The translations under genes were made by a program, and so were the position numbers. The notes below the pieces were generated by a model. That model ran no database searches. It worked only from the letters and a program-made list of their open reading frames with translations, and was not told the DNA's origin. Positions 53,885 to 63,128 of a stretch of DNA of 64,000 nt are shown in pieces. Source of the stretch: CAVZCC01 sp963773765 (GTDB taxonomy: Bacteria > Actinomycetota > Acidimicrobiia > Acidimicrobiales > Microtrichaceae). Position 1 is the first letter of the stretch, and every line of letters begins with the position of its first letter. The DNA lies in contig CAVZCC010000006.1 in assembly GCA_963773765.1 (NCBI GenBank), forward strand, positions 496,001 through 560,000, in the 5' to 3' direction.

Positions 53885-55090
53885 TCATCGTGGCTCGCGG
53901 CGGCAGGCCGAGGGCCCGCTCGCCGATCACGTTGCGCTGGATCTCGTCCGAACCGCCGTAGATCGTGTCGGCCCGGCTGAAGAAGAACAGCTTGTGCAGG
54001 CCCGACATCTCGTCGTCGCCGGCATCGCCCTCGTCCGCGGCGGAGTACCGGGTGAGCAGGGCATCGGCGCCGGCGACGTCCATGGCCATCTCGCCCATGT
54101 CCCGGTGCAGGCCCGCCCAGTACAGCTTGTTGATCATGGCCTCCCGGGGCAGGGCGACGTGCTCGTCCACCCGCAGGGCCCGCAGCGCGTTCCAGCGCAT
54201 GATCCGCAGCCGGCTCCACAGCGCGGCCAGTCGCTGGCGGACCACCGGGTCAGAGGTCAGCCCCCGTTCCCGCGCCGTGTCGGTGATGTGGGTGAGCTCG
54301 CGCTCGAACGCCATCTGCTGGCCCAGCGTGAGCACGCCCCGTTCGAACGCCAGCGTGCCCATGGCGACCTTCCAGCCGTCGCCCGGTGCGCCCACCACCA
54401 GGTCGGCGGAGGTGCGGGCACCGTCGAAGAAGACCTCGTTGAACTCCGCGGTGCCGGTGATCTGGCGGATGGGTCGGATCTCGATGCCGGGCTGGTCCAT
54501 GGGGACCAACAGGTAGGACAGGCCGTGGTGGCGGGCCGAGCCCTCCTCGGTGCGGGCCACCACGAAGCACCAGCCCGGACCACTGGGCCAGCGACGTCCA
54601 CACCTTCTGGCCGTCGATGACCCACTCGTCGCCCTCGAGGCGGGCCTTGGTGGACACGTTGGCCAGGTCGGAACCGGCGTTGGGCTCGGAGTAGCCCTGG
54701 CACCAGAACTCGGTGCCGTCCACGATGCCGGGCAGGAACCGCCGTTGGATCTCCGGTGAGGCGAAGTGGATCAAGGTCGGTCCCAGCAGGCCCTCGCCGA
54801 TGAGACCCGAGCGCGCCCGGTCCGCCCGCCCGGGCGTACTCCTCGTGGAAGGCGACCTCCAGATCCAGCGGGAGCCCGCGCCCGCCGTGCTCGACCGGCC
54901 ATCCCACGCACGTCCACCCGCCGGTGGCCAGCTCGCGCTCCCACGCCATGCGCTCGGCGACGAACGCGTGCTCGTCGCCGGGACCACCCCGGAACCGCAG
55001 GTGGGCGAACTCGCCCCGGAGGTGGTCGTTCATCCAGTCCCGGACCTCGGCCCGGAACGCTGCCTCGTCCACGGAGGTGGTGTCGGTCAT
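53885..55090 (-). CDS. Acyl-CoA dehydrogenase, with three inferred insertions
   Basis: Start ATG 55090 (MTDTTSVDEAAFRAEVRDWM). Readable in pieces: ATGGWTCVGWPVEHGGRGLP, GTEFWCQGYSEPNAGSDLAN, WVIDGQKVWTSLAQWSG, EFNEVFFDGARTSADLVVG, IYGGSDEIQRNVIGERALGL. Frame changes near 54826, 54575 and 53900; removing one base each gives 400 residues ending GLPREPR and TGA at 53885-53887. Oxidises acyl-CoA with FAD. First gene of the operon. Confidence 0.85.
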
Positions 55091-55248
55091 GCCGGACCCT
55101 CGCTCATGGGCAGCCGCTCGCTCATGGGCAGCAACGTAACGCGAACTGACGACCCGTCAGAAACGGGCGGGGCGGGGTCGGGGACCGGCAGGCCCACCCG
55201 TACACTCGGTCCGGGTGCGGCGGACCGTCCGACGGCCCAGGAGGACCG

Positions 55249-56221
55249 GTGTCCGGCCGACCGAACCGAACGGTGTCGATCCTGGTGGCGGCGATCGTGG
55301 CCCTGGTGGCCGTGGTGGGTCGTCCTGGCCGCGCTCCTGGTGTTCCAGCGGTCCGATGACGCGGCGTCCCCGACCACCACGCCCGGACGGCCGACCACGG
55401 CGACGTCCACCACGACCACGGTTCCCGGCCGTCCCACCAACGTGAAGCTGGAGGACGGGACGGTCCAACAGGGCATCATCCAGCGCCAGTACCTGGTGAT
55501 GTCGCCCAAGGACGTGGAGGCGGGGCAGCGGCTGCCGGTGGTGATGGTGCTGCACGGTCTGGGCTTCGACCGCTACGCCATCTCCGTCGAGGCCGAGTGG
55601 GCCCGGGCCGTGGAGCGGGACCGGTTCATCGCCGTGTTCCCCCAGGGGGTGCTCAACTCCTGGAACGCGGGGCCGTGCTGTCCGCCCGCCTCCCTCGCCG
55701 GCGTGGACGACGTCGGGTTCCTGGACCAGGTGACGACGCAGCTCACGGCCCGCCCGGAGGTGGACCCGGCCCGTCTCTACCTGACCGGCTTCTCCAACGG
55801 CGGGATCATGACCTACGCCATGGCGTGCGCCCGCCCCGAGCTGTTCGCGGCGGTGGCGCCGATGGCCGGCACCAACCTGGGCGGGTGCACCCCCGCCCAG
55901 CCGGTGTCCCTGCTGCACATGCACGGCGACCCCGACCCGGTGGTGCCCTACGACGGCAAGGTCACCCTGAGCCAGATCCTGTCCTCGGCCGACTTCCCGC
56001 CCGTTCCCGACTCGGTCGCGGCATGGGCCAGGGCGGACGGATGTGACCCGGCACCACGGGTGACCGAGGAGGACGGTCCGGTGACCCGGGAGGTGTGGGC
56101 CGGCTGTGACTCCGGCAAGCGGGTGGAACTGATCACCTACCCCGGCAACGGCCACACCTGGCCCACTCGGCCCGTGGACGGCCTGGATGAACTGCTGCGG
56201 TTCTTCGACCTGCAGGACTGA
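55249..56221 (+). CDS. PHB depolymerase / feruloyl-esterase-like secreted hydrolase, one inferred insertion
   Basis: GTG 55249 with AGGAGG five bases upstream; an N-terminal helix, then a Thr-rich linker. An extra T at 55320 breaks the frame in the helix; corrected length 323. Motifs: VVMVLHGLGFDRYAISV, WNAGPCCPP, YLTGFSNGGIMTYAMA (nucleophile Ser), MHGDPDPVVPY (Asp) and YPGNGHTWP (His). Matches LpqC/esterase-family polyhydroxybutyrate depolymerases anchored in the envelope. Divergent from ACAD across 158 bases. Confidence 0.85.
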
Positions 56222-56242
56222 GAGCCCTTCGCGGATGGTGCG

Positions 56243-56287
56243 AACTTGTCGCTGTGCGACCGCACGCCGGTCGCAGTCCTACAAGTT
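56243..56287. repeat. Two-tier 45-bp palindrome downstream of the esterase
   Basis: Outer arms AACTTGT (56243-56249) and ACAAGTT (56281-56287) enclose inner arms TGCGACC (56255-56261) and GGTCGCA (56269-56275). The unpaired parts between inner and outer arms are each 5 bases. It lies between the esterase stop (56221) and the convergent gene ending at 56326. May be a bidirectional terminator or protein-binding site. Confidence 0.65.
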
Positions 56288-56325
56288 GGCGGTCCTGACC
56301 GTTCGTGATGGCCGGGGCCGGCCGC

Positions 56326-56817
56326 TCAGGCCAGGGGGAGCACCGGGGCCGGCTCACGCCGCCGCATGGACGGGTGCCGTGACGACCGGCCCGGTGTGCC
56401 GCCGTACTCCGTGACCGCCCGCCGCAACGCGGCGACCGGGTCCGAGCCCGGGGCCAGCAGCCGGTGGGCCGACAGGTAGCGCAGGTAGGTCTGCAGCGTG
56501 GCGGCAACCCGGTCCGCCTCCGGCAGGCTGGTCCCGGTGGCGGCGCACCAGTCCGCCGCACCGACCCACAGCAGGGCACCGACGTCGGTTGCGGTCCACA
56601 CCGAGGGGTCCTCCGGGGTGGACCCGGGAAGGGATGCGCCGGGAACGGCGAGCGAGTGGGCCCGGGCACCCACCAGGGCGGCCAGGGCGTCCCGGTGGAT
56701 GGCCTTGCCGTTGGCCAGGGACCAGCGGACCACCCGGGCCCGGTGGGCGCGCTGGTGGGCCGGCACGGGGGCCTGGTGGGCCCGGAGGGCGGGGGCGGGA
56801 ACCGTGGTGCTGGTCAT
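56326..56817 (-). CDS. Hypothetical protein
   Basis: A 163-residue protein from ATG 56817 (MTSTTVPAPALRAHQAPVPA). Basic, Ala-rich, with an alpha-helical central part (VWTATDVGALLWVGAADWCA). No signal peptide, membrane helix or known motif. It lies upstream of nothing in its own operon; a terminator (56877-56912) separates it from the preceding secreted protein gene. Unknown. Confidence 0.6.
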   Translation of the reverse strand: MTSTTVPAPALRAHQAPVPAHQRAHRARVVRWSLANGKAIHRDALAALVGARAHSLAVPGASLPGSTPEDPSVWTATDVGALLWVGAADWCAATGTSLPEADRVAATLQTYLRYLSAHRLLAPGSDPVAALRRAVTEYGGTPGRSSRHPSMRRREPAPVLPLA

Positions 56818-56876
56818 GTCCCCATCCTGGCCAGGGGGTGTGACACTCGGGGTCCGCCCTGGCCGGGGTGGGGCGC

Positions 56877-56912
56877 GGAAGGGGGCGGGGCCGTCCGGCC
56901 CCGCCCCCTTCC
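56877..56912 (-). terminator. Strong terminator after the 561-residue secreted protein
   Basis: Perfect 16-bp stem (56877-56892 with 56897-56912) with loop GTCC, 22 bases past the stop at 56935 on the minus strand. Confidence 0.8.
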
Positions 56913-56934
56913 GGACTCGGTCAGCGGGTCTGGC

Positions 56935-58620
56935 TCAGCCGGTGAAGGCCAGGCCGGCGCCGGACTTGGTGGCGCTGGTCCCGGCGACGTTGGACGACGT
57001 GTTCGTCCCGGCCACGCCGGCCACCGTCACGTCGATCACACCCTGGGAGCAGATCCCGATCGGCTCCTCGCCGGCCACGGTGGTCTCCAGTGCAGGCTTC
57101 GTGGTGAACAGCGCCGTGATCTGGCCGATCAGGGCCTGCACGTCGAGGCCCTCCAGGATGATCTTGGGGATCAGGGCGAAGGCCTCGGCCAGCTTCTGGC
57201 CGGCGAGGTCGAAGTTGAACGCCTCCAGCGCCAGACGTCCCTGGTTGACCAGGTAGTCGAAGTACTCCCGGTTGTTGTTGACGCCGGGGGGCAGGGTCGT
57301 GGTGGTGGTCGGGCCGGCGGGAGGTGCGCTCAGCTGGCCGGCCAGGGCCACGATCTGGGCCAGGATCTCCTGGGGGAACACCGAGTAGTACGACGGGGCG
57401 CTCAGGGCCGGGACGTCCTTCTCGCCGTTGACGCCGGTGAACTCGATGTCGTACTGGCCGGGCTTGCCCGCCACGCCCTTCACGCTGACCCCGCCCACGC
57501 CGATCGCGGGCATGGCCTCCAGGGCGGCGTCGATCTTCTCCGGACTCGGCACCTCGTGCACGGTGAAGATGTAGTTGTTGGCCTCGTAGATCCACTGGTC
57601 CGGCGCCGGCGTGGTGAACACGAACGGGATGCCCAGCAGGGTGATCGGGTTGCTCGTGGTCTCCTTGAAGCCCAGCGTGAAGGCGATGCCCTTCTTGAGG
57701 GCGTCCGGACTGGGGTCGATGGCCAGGCGTTGCACCTCGTTCACCCCCGGCAGGGTGCCGGAGCAGACCTCGAACGTGACCGAGCTGGTGGTCCCGGCAG
57801 CAGCAGCGGCGACCTGGACCTGGCCGTTCACGATGGTGCCCGGGCCCTCCAGGACCTTCAGCGTCTCCGGCTTGACCGGACGCTTGACGCCCTTCTCGTC
57901 GGTGCCGTCGGTGACGTACTTGCCGAGGACGTCCACGTTGGTCGGCACGTTGGGCTGGCCGGCGAGCTCGATGGGCTGCACCACGTCGGGCGAGCCGGGG
58001 ATCTTGATGGACGTGGTGGCCACCGTGCCCGGGGCGGAGCACGTCACGTTCACGTTGTTCACGGTGCCGGCGAGGGCGGCGACGATGGTGAGCGAGATGT
58101 CACCGGCGGAGTACTTGATGATGCCGCCCTTGCCGACGTCCTTGAGGGTGCTGGTGAAGGGACCCTGGGTCAGGCTGGCGGGCTGGCCGGCGGCGAGGGA
58201 CAGGGCGATGTCCGGGATGGGGGAGCTCTCCACGCCGGTGGTGGAGGTGGGCCCGGACACCTTGACGTTGAGCTTGGCGTTCTTGACCGTGAGGGTGGAG
58301 AGGCCCAGCCCGACCGCCTTGTCGATCAGGCCCTGGTCCAGCGCCACGGTCCACGTGAAGCCGATCGGGGAGCCCGACTGCTCCGGCTCCAGGGTGGCGG
58401 GGACGTCCGAGGTGATGGTGAACGGCACCTGCAGGCTGCTGCCGCCGAGCGCCCCGATCAGGGCCGTCGACGCGGCGTCGGCACCGGTGCACGTGCCGAC
58501 CACGGTCTTGCTGACCGCGGCGCTCGTGGGGGTCCCCGATGACACGGCGAACAGCGCACCCACCAGCGCGGCCACGACCATCGCCCGACTCACACGCCCC
58601 CGAAGCAACTTGCCAACCAT
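56935..58620 (-). CDS. Large secreted surface protein A, paralogous with B, ending LAFTG
   Basis: A 561-residue protein from ATG 58620 (MVGKLLRGRVSRAMVV) with GGAGGG upstream; signal sequence to about residue 35. Two related domains follow: one starting VVGTCTGADAASTALIGALG and ending CSAPGTVATTSIK; another with SSVTFEVCSGTLPGVNEVQ and DALKKGIAFTLGF. A TTTTTLPPG linker precedes a short C-terminal part ending GAGLAFTG at the stop. LAFTG resembles a sortase-type LAxTG motif, but no hydrophobic helix or basic tail follows. It is homologous in architecture to the next gene. Function unknown, likely cell-surface. Confidence 0.8.
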   Translation of the reverse strand: MVGKLLRGRVSRAMVVAALVGALFAVSSGTPTSAAVSKTVVGTCTGADAASTALIGALGGSSLQVPFTITSDVPATLEPEQSGSPIGFTWTVALDQGLIDKAVGLGLSTLTVKNAKLNVKVSGPTSTTGVESSPIPDIALSLAAGQPASLTQGPFTSTLKDVGKGGIIKYSAGDISLTIVAALAGTVNNVNVTCSAPGTVATTSIKIPGSPDVVQPIELAGQPNVPTNVDVLGKYVTDGTDEKGVKRPVKPETLKVLEGPGTIVNGQVQVAAAAAGTTSSVTFEVCSGTLPGVNEVQRLAIDPSPDALKKGIAFTLGFKETTSNPITLLGIPFVFTTPAPDQWIYEANNYIFTVHEVPSPEKIDAALEAMPAIGVGGVSVKGVAGKPGQYDIEFTGVNGEKDVPALSAPSYYSVFPQEILAQIVALAGQLSAPPAGPTTTTTLPPGVNNNREYFDYLVNQGRLALEAFNFDLAGQKLAEAFALIPKIILEGLDVQALIGQITALFTTKPALETTVAGEEPIGICSQGVIDVTVAGVAGTNTSSNVAGTSATKSGAGLAFTG

Positions 58621-58701
58621 CGTGCCCTCCACGGTCATCCCCTACCCAGCCGACGGGATCGTAGGCTGTTTCTCTTTTCCGCGCCTAGTGGAACGGGCGG
58701 A

Positions 58702-58719
58702 GGCGGCCCGAAGGCCGCC
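58702..58719 (-). terminator. Terminator after surface protein B
   Basis: GGCGGCC and GGCCGCC (58702-58708, 58713-58719) with loop CGAA on the + strand (UUCG on the transcript), 35 bases past the stop at 58755. Confidence 0.75.
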
Positions 58720-58754
58720 CCCACCCGGTGGTTCGCCCCCCGACGAACCAGACC

Positions 58755-60713
58755 TCAGCGCCGCCGCGTGCTGGTGCGGCGGCTGGTCGACTTCTTCGAC
58801 GAGCTCTTCTTGGACGAGGTCTTCTTGCTCGTCGCCTTGGCTGATGAGCACACCCGGACCTTCTTGGACACCGTGCGGTACCTGTTGGTGCCCTTGATGC
58901 GGACCTTGACCCGCTTGGTCTTGGTGGTGCAGGCGGACGCCTTGGGCCTGGGGCAGACGCGGACCCGCTTGCTCACGGTGCGGTACTTCTTGGTGCCCTT
59001 GATGCGGACCCGGACCTTGACGACCTTGGACGAGCAGCTCGATGTGGCGGCAGGGGCCTTGGCCGCGGGTGCCGCGGGGAAGGCGAACGCCGGCAGCACG
59101 GCGGCGGGCGGGGCCGGGGGCGCCGCCACCGTCGCGGTGAGCGAGCCCTGGCTGCACAGGTCCTGGAACTGCTCCGCCACGGGATCGACACCGGCGGTCG
59201 GCGTCGTCGGGTTGGGCTTCTTCGGGAAGGCCGCGGTGAGGCCGGCGATCGTGGCCGTCACGTCGATGCCGCCCAGGAGCTGGCCGCTGAGGACCCGACC
59301 GGCCTCGTCGGTCCGGCCCTGCAGGATCAGCTGGACGATGTAGTCGTTGGCGGACAGCCCGGCGGGAATCGTGGTGGTCGTGGTCGGCCCCGAGGAACCG
59401 GAGGACAGCGAGCTGGCCGCGGCGATGATGGAGTCGAGCGTCTCCAGCGGGAGGTTGGAGTAGAAGTCGCCGACGGAGAGGGACGCGACGTCCTTGCCGG
59501 CCAGCGCACCCTGGAAGGCGAGGTCGTACTCGCCGGGTGCGGTCTGCGTGACGGCGACGTTGCCCGCACCCACGGTGGGCAGGGCCTCGAGCGCGGCCTG
59601 CAGGGTGGCGGCGGGCGGCAGCGCGGGGTCGGTCCACAGCGCGTAGTTGCCGGCCTGTTCGGCCCAGTTGGCGACCTTGGTCGTGGGCATGCCGAACGCC
59701 AGCGGACCGTTGCCGAAGATGCCCCTGCCCAGCAGGTTCGGCGTGGCGGTCCAGATCGGTGCCGTCTCCTGGCCGCCCAGCTTCAGCGTGAAGCCGATCG
59801 ACTTCTTGAGCAGGTCCGTGCCCTTGTCCAGCGACAGGTGCTGGACCTCGTTCGTGCCGGGCACGGCGTCGGCCACCTTCACCGGCAGGCCGCACACCTC
59901 GAAGGTGACGGAGTTGGAGCTGGGCGCACCGCCGGCGGTCACCACCAGGTTTCCGTTCTCGATGACACCCGGACCGTCGACCACCCGCAGCGAGGAGGGC
60001 ACGATGTCGGTCTTGCCCCGGGTGACGTACTCGCCGATGACGTTCACTGCGAAGACCTGGCCGGCGTTGGCGCCGTATTCGATCGGCTGGGTGATGTCCG
60101 GTGAGCCCGGGACCTTGATCGGGCTGGACGCGATGAGCCCCGGCGCGGAGCAGGTGATGTTCAGGTTCCGCTCGCCACCGAGCTGGGCGGTGATCGTGAA
60201 CCCGATCGTCCCGGTCTTGTAGGTGATGACGCCGCTCTGGCCCACGTCGTTGAGGGTCCCGGTGAAGGGCCCCTGGGGGATCGACGACGGCATGTTGGCC
60301 GCCAGCGTGATGCTCTGGTCGGCGGGTCGGCCCAGCACCTGGGTGGTGGACGTGGGCCCGGCCACGACGGTGTCGAACACGGCGTTGCGGATGGTGAGCT
60401 GGGTCAGTCCGGCGCCCACGGCCTTGTTGATCAGGTCGCTGCCCAGCGACACGCTCCACGTGAACGAGATCGGCACGCCCGACTGGCCCGGGTCCAGCGT
60501 CTTGGGCACGTCGGCGTTGATGGTGAAGTCCACCGCCAGGTTGGTCCCGCCCAGGGCGCCCAGCAGCGCGTTGGTGGCCGCGTCGGCGCCGGTGCACGTC
60601 CCGGTCAGGCTCTTGCTCACCGGGACCGCGCTGGTGTCGCCGGGCGTGGCCAACTCGATCAGCCCCATCACCATCACCATGGCGACGCCGATGGCCAGAA
60701 GACGCTTGGTCAT
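58755..60713 (-). CDS. Large secreted surface protein B with histone-like basic C terminus
   Basis: A 652-residue protein from ATG 60713 (MTKRLLAIGVAMVMVMGLIE), clear signal peptide. Domain order parallels protein A: SLTGTCTGADAATNALLGAL, TCSAPGLIASSPIKVPGS, SVTFEVCGLPVK, LLKKSIGFTLKLGG, a TTTTTIPAG linker. Distinct is the C terminus: two copies of a basic repeat (VKVRVRIKGTKKYRTVSKR and VKVRIKGTNRYRTVSKK) each ending in RVC, followed by a Lys/Ser/Arg tail (KKTSSKKSSSKKSTSRRTS). The tail looks like H1 or HU extensions and would bind anionic polymers such as teichoic acid or DNA. Confidence 0.82.
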   Translation of the reverse strand: MTKRLLAIGVAMVMVMGLIELATPGDTSAVPVSKSLTGTCTGADAATNALLGALGGTNLAVDFTINADVPKTLDPGQSGVPISFTWSVSLGSDLINKAVGAGLTQLTIRNAVFDTVVAGPTSTTQVLGRPADQSITLAANMPSSIPQGPFTGTLNDVGQSGVITYKTGTIGFTITAQLGGERNLNITCSAPGLIASSPIKVPGSPDITQPIEYGANAGQVFAVNVIGEYVTRGKTDIVPSSLRVVDGPGVIENGNLVVTAGGAPSSNSVTFEVCGLPVKVADAVPGTNEVQHLSLDKGTDLLKKSIGFTLKLGGQETAPIWTATPNLLGRGIFGNGPLAFGMPTTKVANWAEQAGNYALWTDPALPPAATLQAALEALPTVGAGNVAVTQTAPGEYDLAFQGALAGKDVASLSVGDFYSNLPLETLDSIIAAASSLSSGSSGPTTTTTIPAGLSANDYIVQLILQGRTDEAGRVLSGQLLGGIDVTATIAGLTAAFPKKPNPTTPTAGVDPVAEQFQDLCSQGSLTATVAAPPAPPAAVLPAFAFPAAPAAKAPAATSSCSSKVVKVRVRIKGTKKYRTVSKRVRVCPRPKASACTTKTKRVKVRIKGTNRYRTVSKKVRVCSSAKATSKKTSSKKSSSKKSTSRRTSTRRR

Positions 60714-60986
60714 GTCATTCCCTTCGACCCGGTGCCCGCTCGTTGCGGACGGGACCCCCGCCGCCCGCGGCCTCCGCCCGCTCCCCAGGACGAGACGAAT
60801 GACACAGTTCGGCCCTGTGTGAATACGCCCCCCGTCCGGTCGCCCGCAAGCAGGACGGTGCCCACGGGAACAATTCCCCACGGCCTTCCTGCGGTGCGCG
60901 TTCGGCCCCCCACGCAGCGTCGAGAATCAGCCATCAGGATCAGTCATCCGGTCGGGGCTCGGCGCCTGGGCTAGCTTCCCGCCGTG
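60714..60986. promoter_or_regulatory. Divergent intergenic region with a small inverted repeat
   Basis: This 273-base gap separates surface protein B from the aldo/keto reductase. On the + strand at about 60801-60819 there is ACACAG-TTCGGCC-CTGTGT, a 6-bp inverted repeat that could be an operator. No other gene or RNA is evident. Contains both promoters by position. Confidence 0.4.
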
Positions 60987-61949
60987 ATGGACCAGAACCG
61001 ACCGCCGGCCGGACCGGAGCAGCGGGGCGCCGGGCCGCGGACGCTGGGGCGGACCGACCTGGTGGTCGGGCCCCTGGCCTACGGATGCTGGAGGTTCAGC
61101 GGCACGGCACCCGGCGAGGCGCAGGAGAAGGTCGAGGCCGCCTTGGACGCCGGCATGACCCTGGTCGACACCGCGGACATCTACGGCTTCGGGTCCAACG
61201 GCACCGACCGGTCCTTGCCCGACGGCTTCGGCGACGCCGAGGCGCTGCTCGGTGAGGTGCTGGCCCGGGCACCGCACCTGCGGGAGCGGATGGTGCTGGC
61301 GACCAAGGGCGGCATCCGTCCGCCGGTGCCGTACGACCAGTCCCACGAGTACCTGACCGCGGCGTGCGAGGCCTCGCTGCGGCGGCTGGGCGTGGATCAC
61401 GTCGACCTCTACCAGGTCCACCGCCCGGACGTCCTCACCCACCCGGCGGCGCTGGCCGCGACCCTGCAGTCGCTGGTCGAGCGGGGGCTCACCCGGGCCG
61501 TCGGCGTCTCGAACTTCACCGTGGCCCACACCGAGGCGCTGCAGGCCCACCTGTCGGTCCCGCTCGCCACCACCCAACCGCAGTTCAGCCCGCTGCACCT
61601 GGACCCGCTGGTGGACGGCACCCTGGACCTGTCGATGCGCGACTCCATCACGCCGCTGGCCTGGTCGCCACTGGGCGGGGGTCGCCTGGGCCGGCCCGCC
61701 ACCGCGGAGGACGACCCGCGCACGCAGGACGTGGACGTGGTCGTGTCACGCCTGGCGGAACGGGAGGGGGTGACCCGTGCCGCCGTGGTGCTGGCCTGGC
61801 TCCTGCGCCACCCCGCCGGCGTGGTCCCGATCATCGGCACCCAGCGCGTCGACCGCATCCGTGAGGCGGCCGGTGCCACGACGGTCCAGCTGGACCGGAC
61901 CGACTGGTACGAGGTCCTGGTCGCCGGTCGCGGTGAGCGCCTCCCGTGA
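60987..61949 (+). CDS. Aldo/keto reductase
   Basis: A 320-residue protein from ATG 60987 (GTG one codon before is also possible). AKR features: LAYGCWRFSG, LVDTADIYGFGSNG (catalytic Asp and Tyr), VLATKGGIRPP (Lys), DLYQVHRPD (His), AVGVSNFT and VPIIGTQRVDRI. It reduces carbonyls with NADPH. Its stop overlaps the next gene by GTGA; the pair likely acts on the same substrate. Confidence 0.93.
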   Translation: MDQNRPPAGPEQRGAGPRTLGRTDLVVGPLAYGCWRFSGTAPGEAQEKVEAALDAGMTLVDTADIYGFGSNGTDRSLPDGFGDAEALLGEVLARAPHLRERMVLATKGGIRPPVPYDQSHEYLTAACEASLRRLGVDHVDLYQVHRPDVLTHPAALAATLQSLVERGLTRAVGVSNFTVAHTEALQAHLSVPLATTQPQFSPLHLDPLVDGTLDLSMRDSITPLAWSPLGGGRLGRPATAEDDPRTQDVDVVVSRLAEREGVTRAAVVLAWLLRHPAGVVPIIGTQRVDRIREAAGATTVQLDRTDWYEVLVAGRGERLP

Positions 61950-63037
61950 GCAGCGCCGCCACGGGTGGACGGCGGGCCGGGCCGGAGGTGGCCTGGTTCT
62001 CCGCGCTGTGCGACGACGACTACGAGTTCCTCGGGGTCCCGGACCCCGCGTTGGCCTCCAGCCTGGAGCACTGTGGGGAGATCGTCGCCGCGGCGGAGCG
62101 CTGCGGCTTCGACAACGTGCTGCTGCCCTCCGGCTACGAGCTCGGCATCGACGCGGTCGCGTTCGCCGCCGCCATGGCGGTCCGGGTGGAGCGCATCCGG
62201 CTGCTGGTCGCCATCCGCTGTGGCGAGGTGTGGCCACCACAGCTGGCCCGACAGCTCGCCACCCTGGACCACATGCTCGGCAACGGCCCCGACGGCGCAC
62301 CGCGACTGAGCATCAACATCATCTCGTCGGACCTGCCCGGCGCTCCGATGCCAGGCGGTCCGCGCTACGCCCGCACGCTCGAGGTCATGGCGGTCCTCCG
62401 CACGCTGCTGGAGGGTCGCCCGGTCGAGCACCACGGCGAGTTCTACGACCTGGAGCTGGACGCCCCCCGGATCACCCGTGGCCGTACCTGCCCGCCCTTC
62501 TACTTCGGCGGCCTGTCCGACGACGCCCGTGAGGTGGCCGCCGCCGCGGCCGACGTCTACCTGATGTGGCCCGACACCGTCGCCGGTGCCGCCGCGGTGG
62601 TGCAGGACCTGTCGGCACGTGCGGCATCGCGGGGCCGTGAGCTCCGGTTCGGGTTCCGGTGCCACGTCATCGTCCGCGACACCGAGTCCCAGGCCCGCGC
62701 CGCTGCCGCCGACCTGATCTCCCGGCTGGACCCGGACGAGGGAGCGCGGATCCGGGCCCGGTCGCTCGACACCACGTCGGCCGGCATGGCCCGGCAGGCC
62801 GAGCTACGGGACGGAGCCGACGACGACGGGTTCGTGGAGGACCACCTGTGGACCGGCATCGGACGGGCCCGCAGCGGCGCCGGTGCCGCCATCGTGGGCG
62901 ACCCGGACCAGGTGCTGGCCACGCTGCAGGCCTACCGGGACGTCGGCATCGACTCCTTCATCCTGTCGGGCTACCCGCACCGGGCCGAGTGCGAGCGGTT
63001 CGCCCGCCTGGTGCTGCCCCGCATCCCCGGCCGCTGA
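61946..63037 (+). CDS. SsuD-like FMNH2-dependent alkanesulfonate monooxygenase
   Basis: A 363-residue LLM enzyme from GTG 61946. Features: EVAWFSALCDDDYEFLG, FDNVLLPSGYELGIDAVAFA, INIISSDLPG, GEFYDLELD and PPFYFGGLSDDAREVA, and GIDSFILSGYPHRAECERFA, the C-terminal motif of SsuD/MsuD type. They desulfonate alkanesulfonates using FMNH2 from a partner reductase, which is not in the window. No SsuABC transporter is nearby, so the role could be another sulfonate or a related oxygenation. Confidence 0.88.
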   Translation: MSSAATGGRRAGPEVAWFSALCDDDYEFLGVPDPALASSLEHCGEIVAAAERCGFDNVLLPSGYELGIDAVAFAAAMAVRVERIRLLVAIRCGEVWPPQLARQLATLDHMLGNGPDGAPRLSINIISSDLPGAPMPGGPRYARTLEVMAVLRTLLEGRPVEHHGEFYDLELDAPRITRGRTCPPFYFGGLSDDAREVAAAAADVYLMWPDTVAGAAAVVQDLSARAASRGRELRFGFRCHVIVRDTESQARAAAADLISRLDPDEGARIRARSLDTTSAGMARQAELRDGADDDGFVEDHLWTGIGRARSGAGAAIVGDPDQVLATLQAYRDVGIDSFILSGYPHRAECERFARLVLPRIPGR

Positions 63038-63128
63038 CCCGCTCCCCCAATCGGGCCCGCTGCCCCAATCGGGCGCCCGGGAGGCTGGTTGGTACCCTTG
63101 CCGCACATGCTGGGGAGACAGGTAGGGC

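Noticed and set aside
63035..63080. Two-copy 18-base repeat (CCCCAATCGGGC core) between the SsuD-like gene and the sensor gene.
   Set aside because: Only two imperfect copies, without a clear structure or coding effect; most likely slippage in a short intergenic gap.
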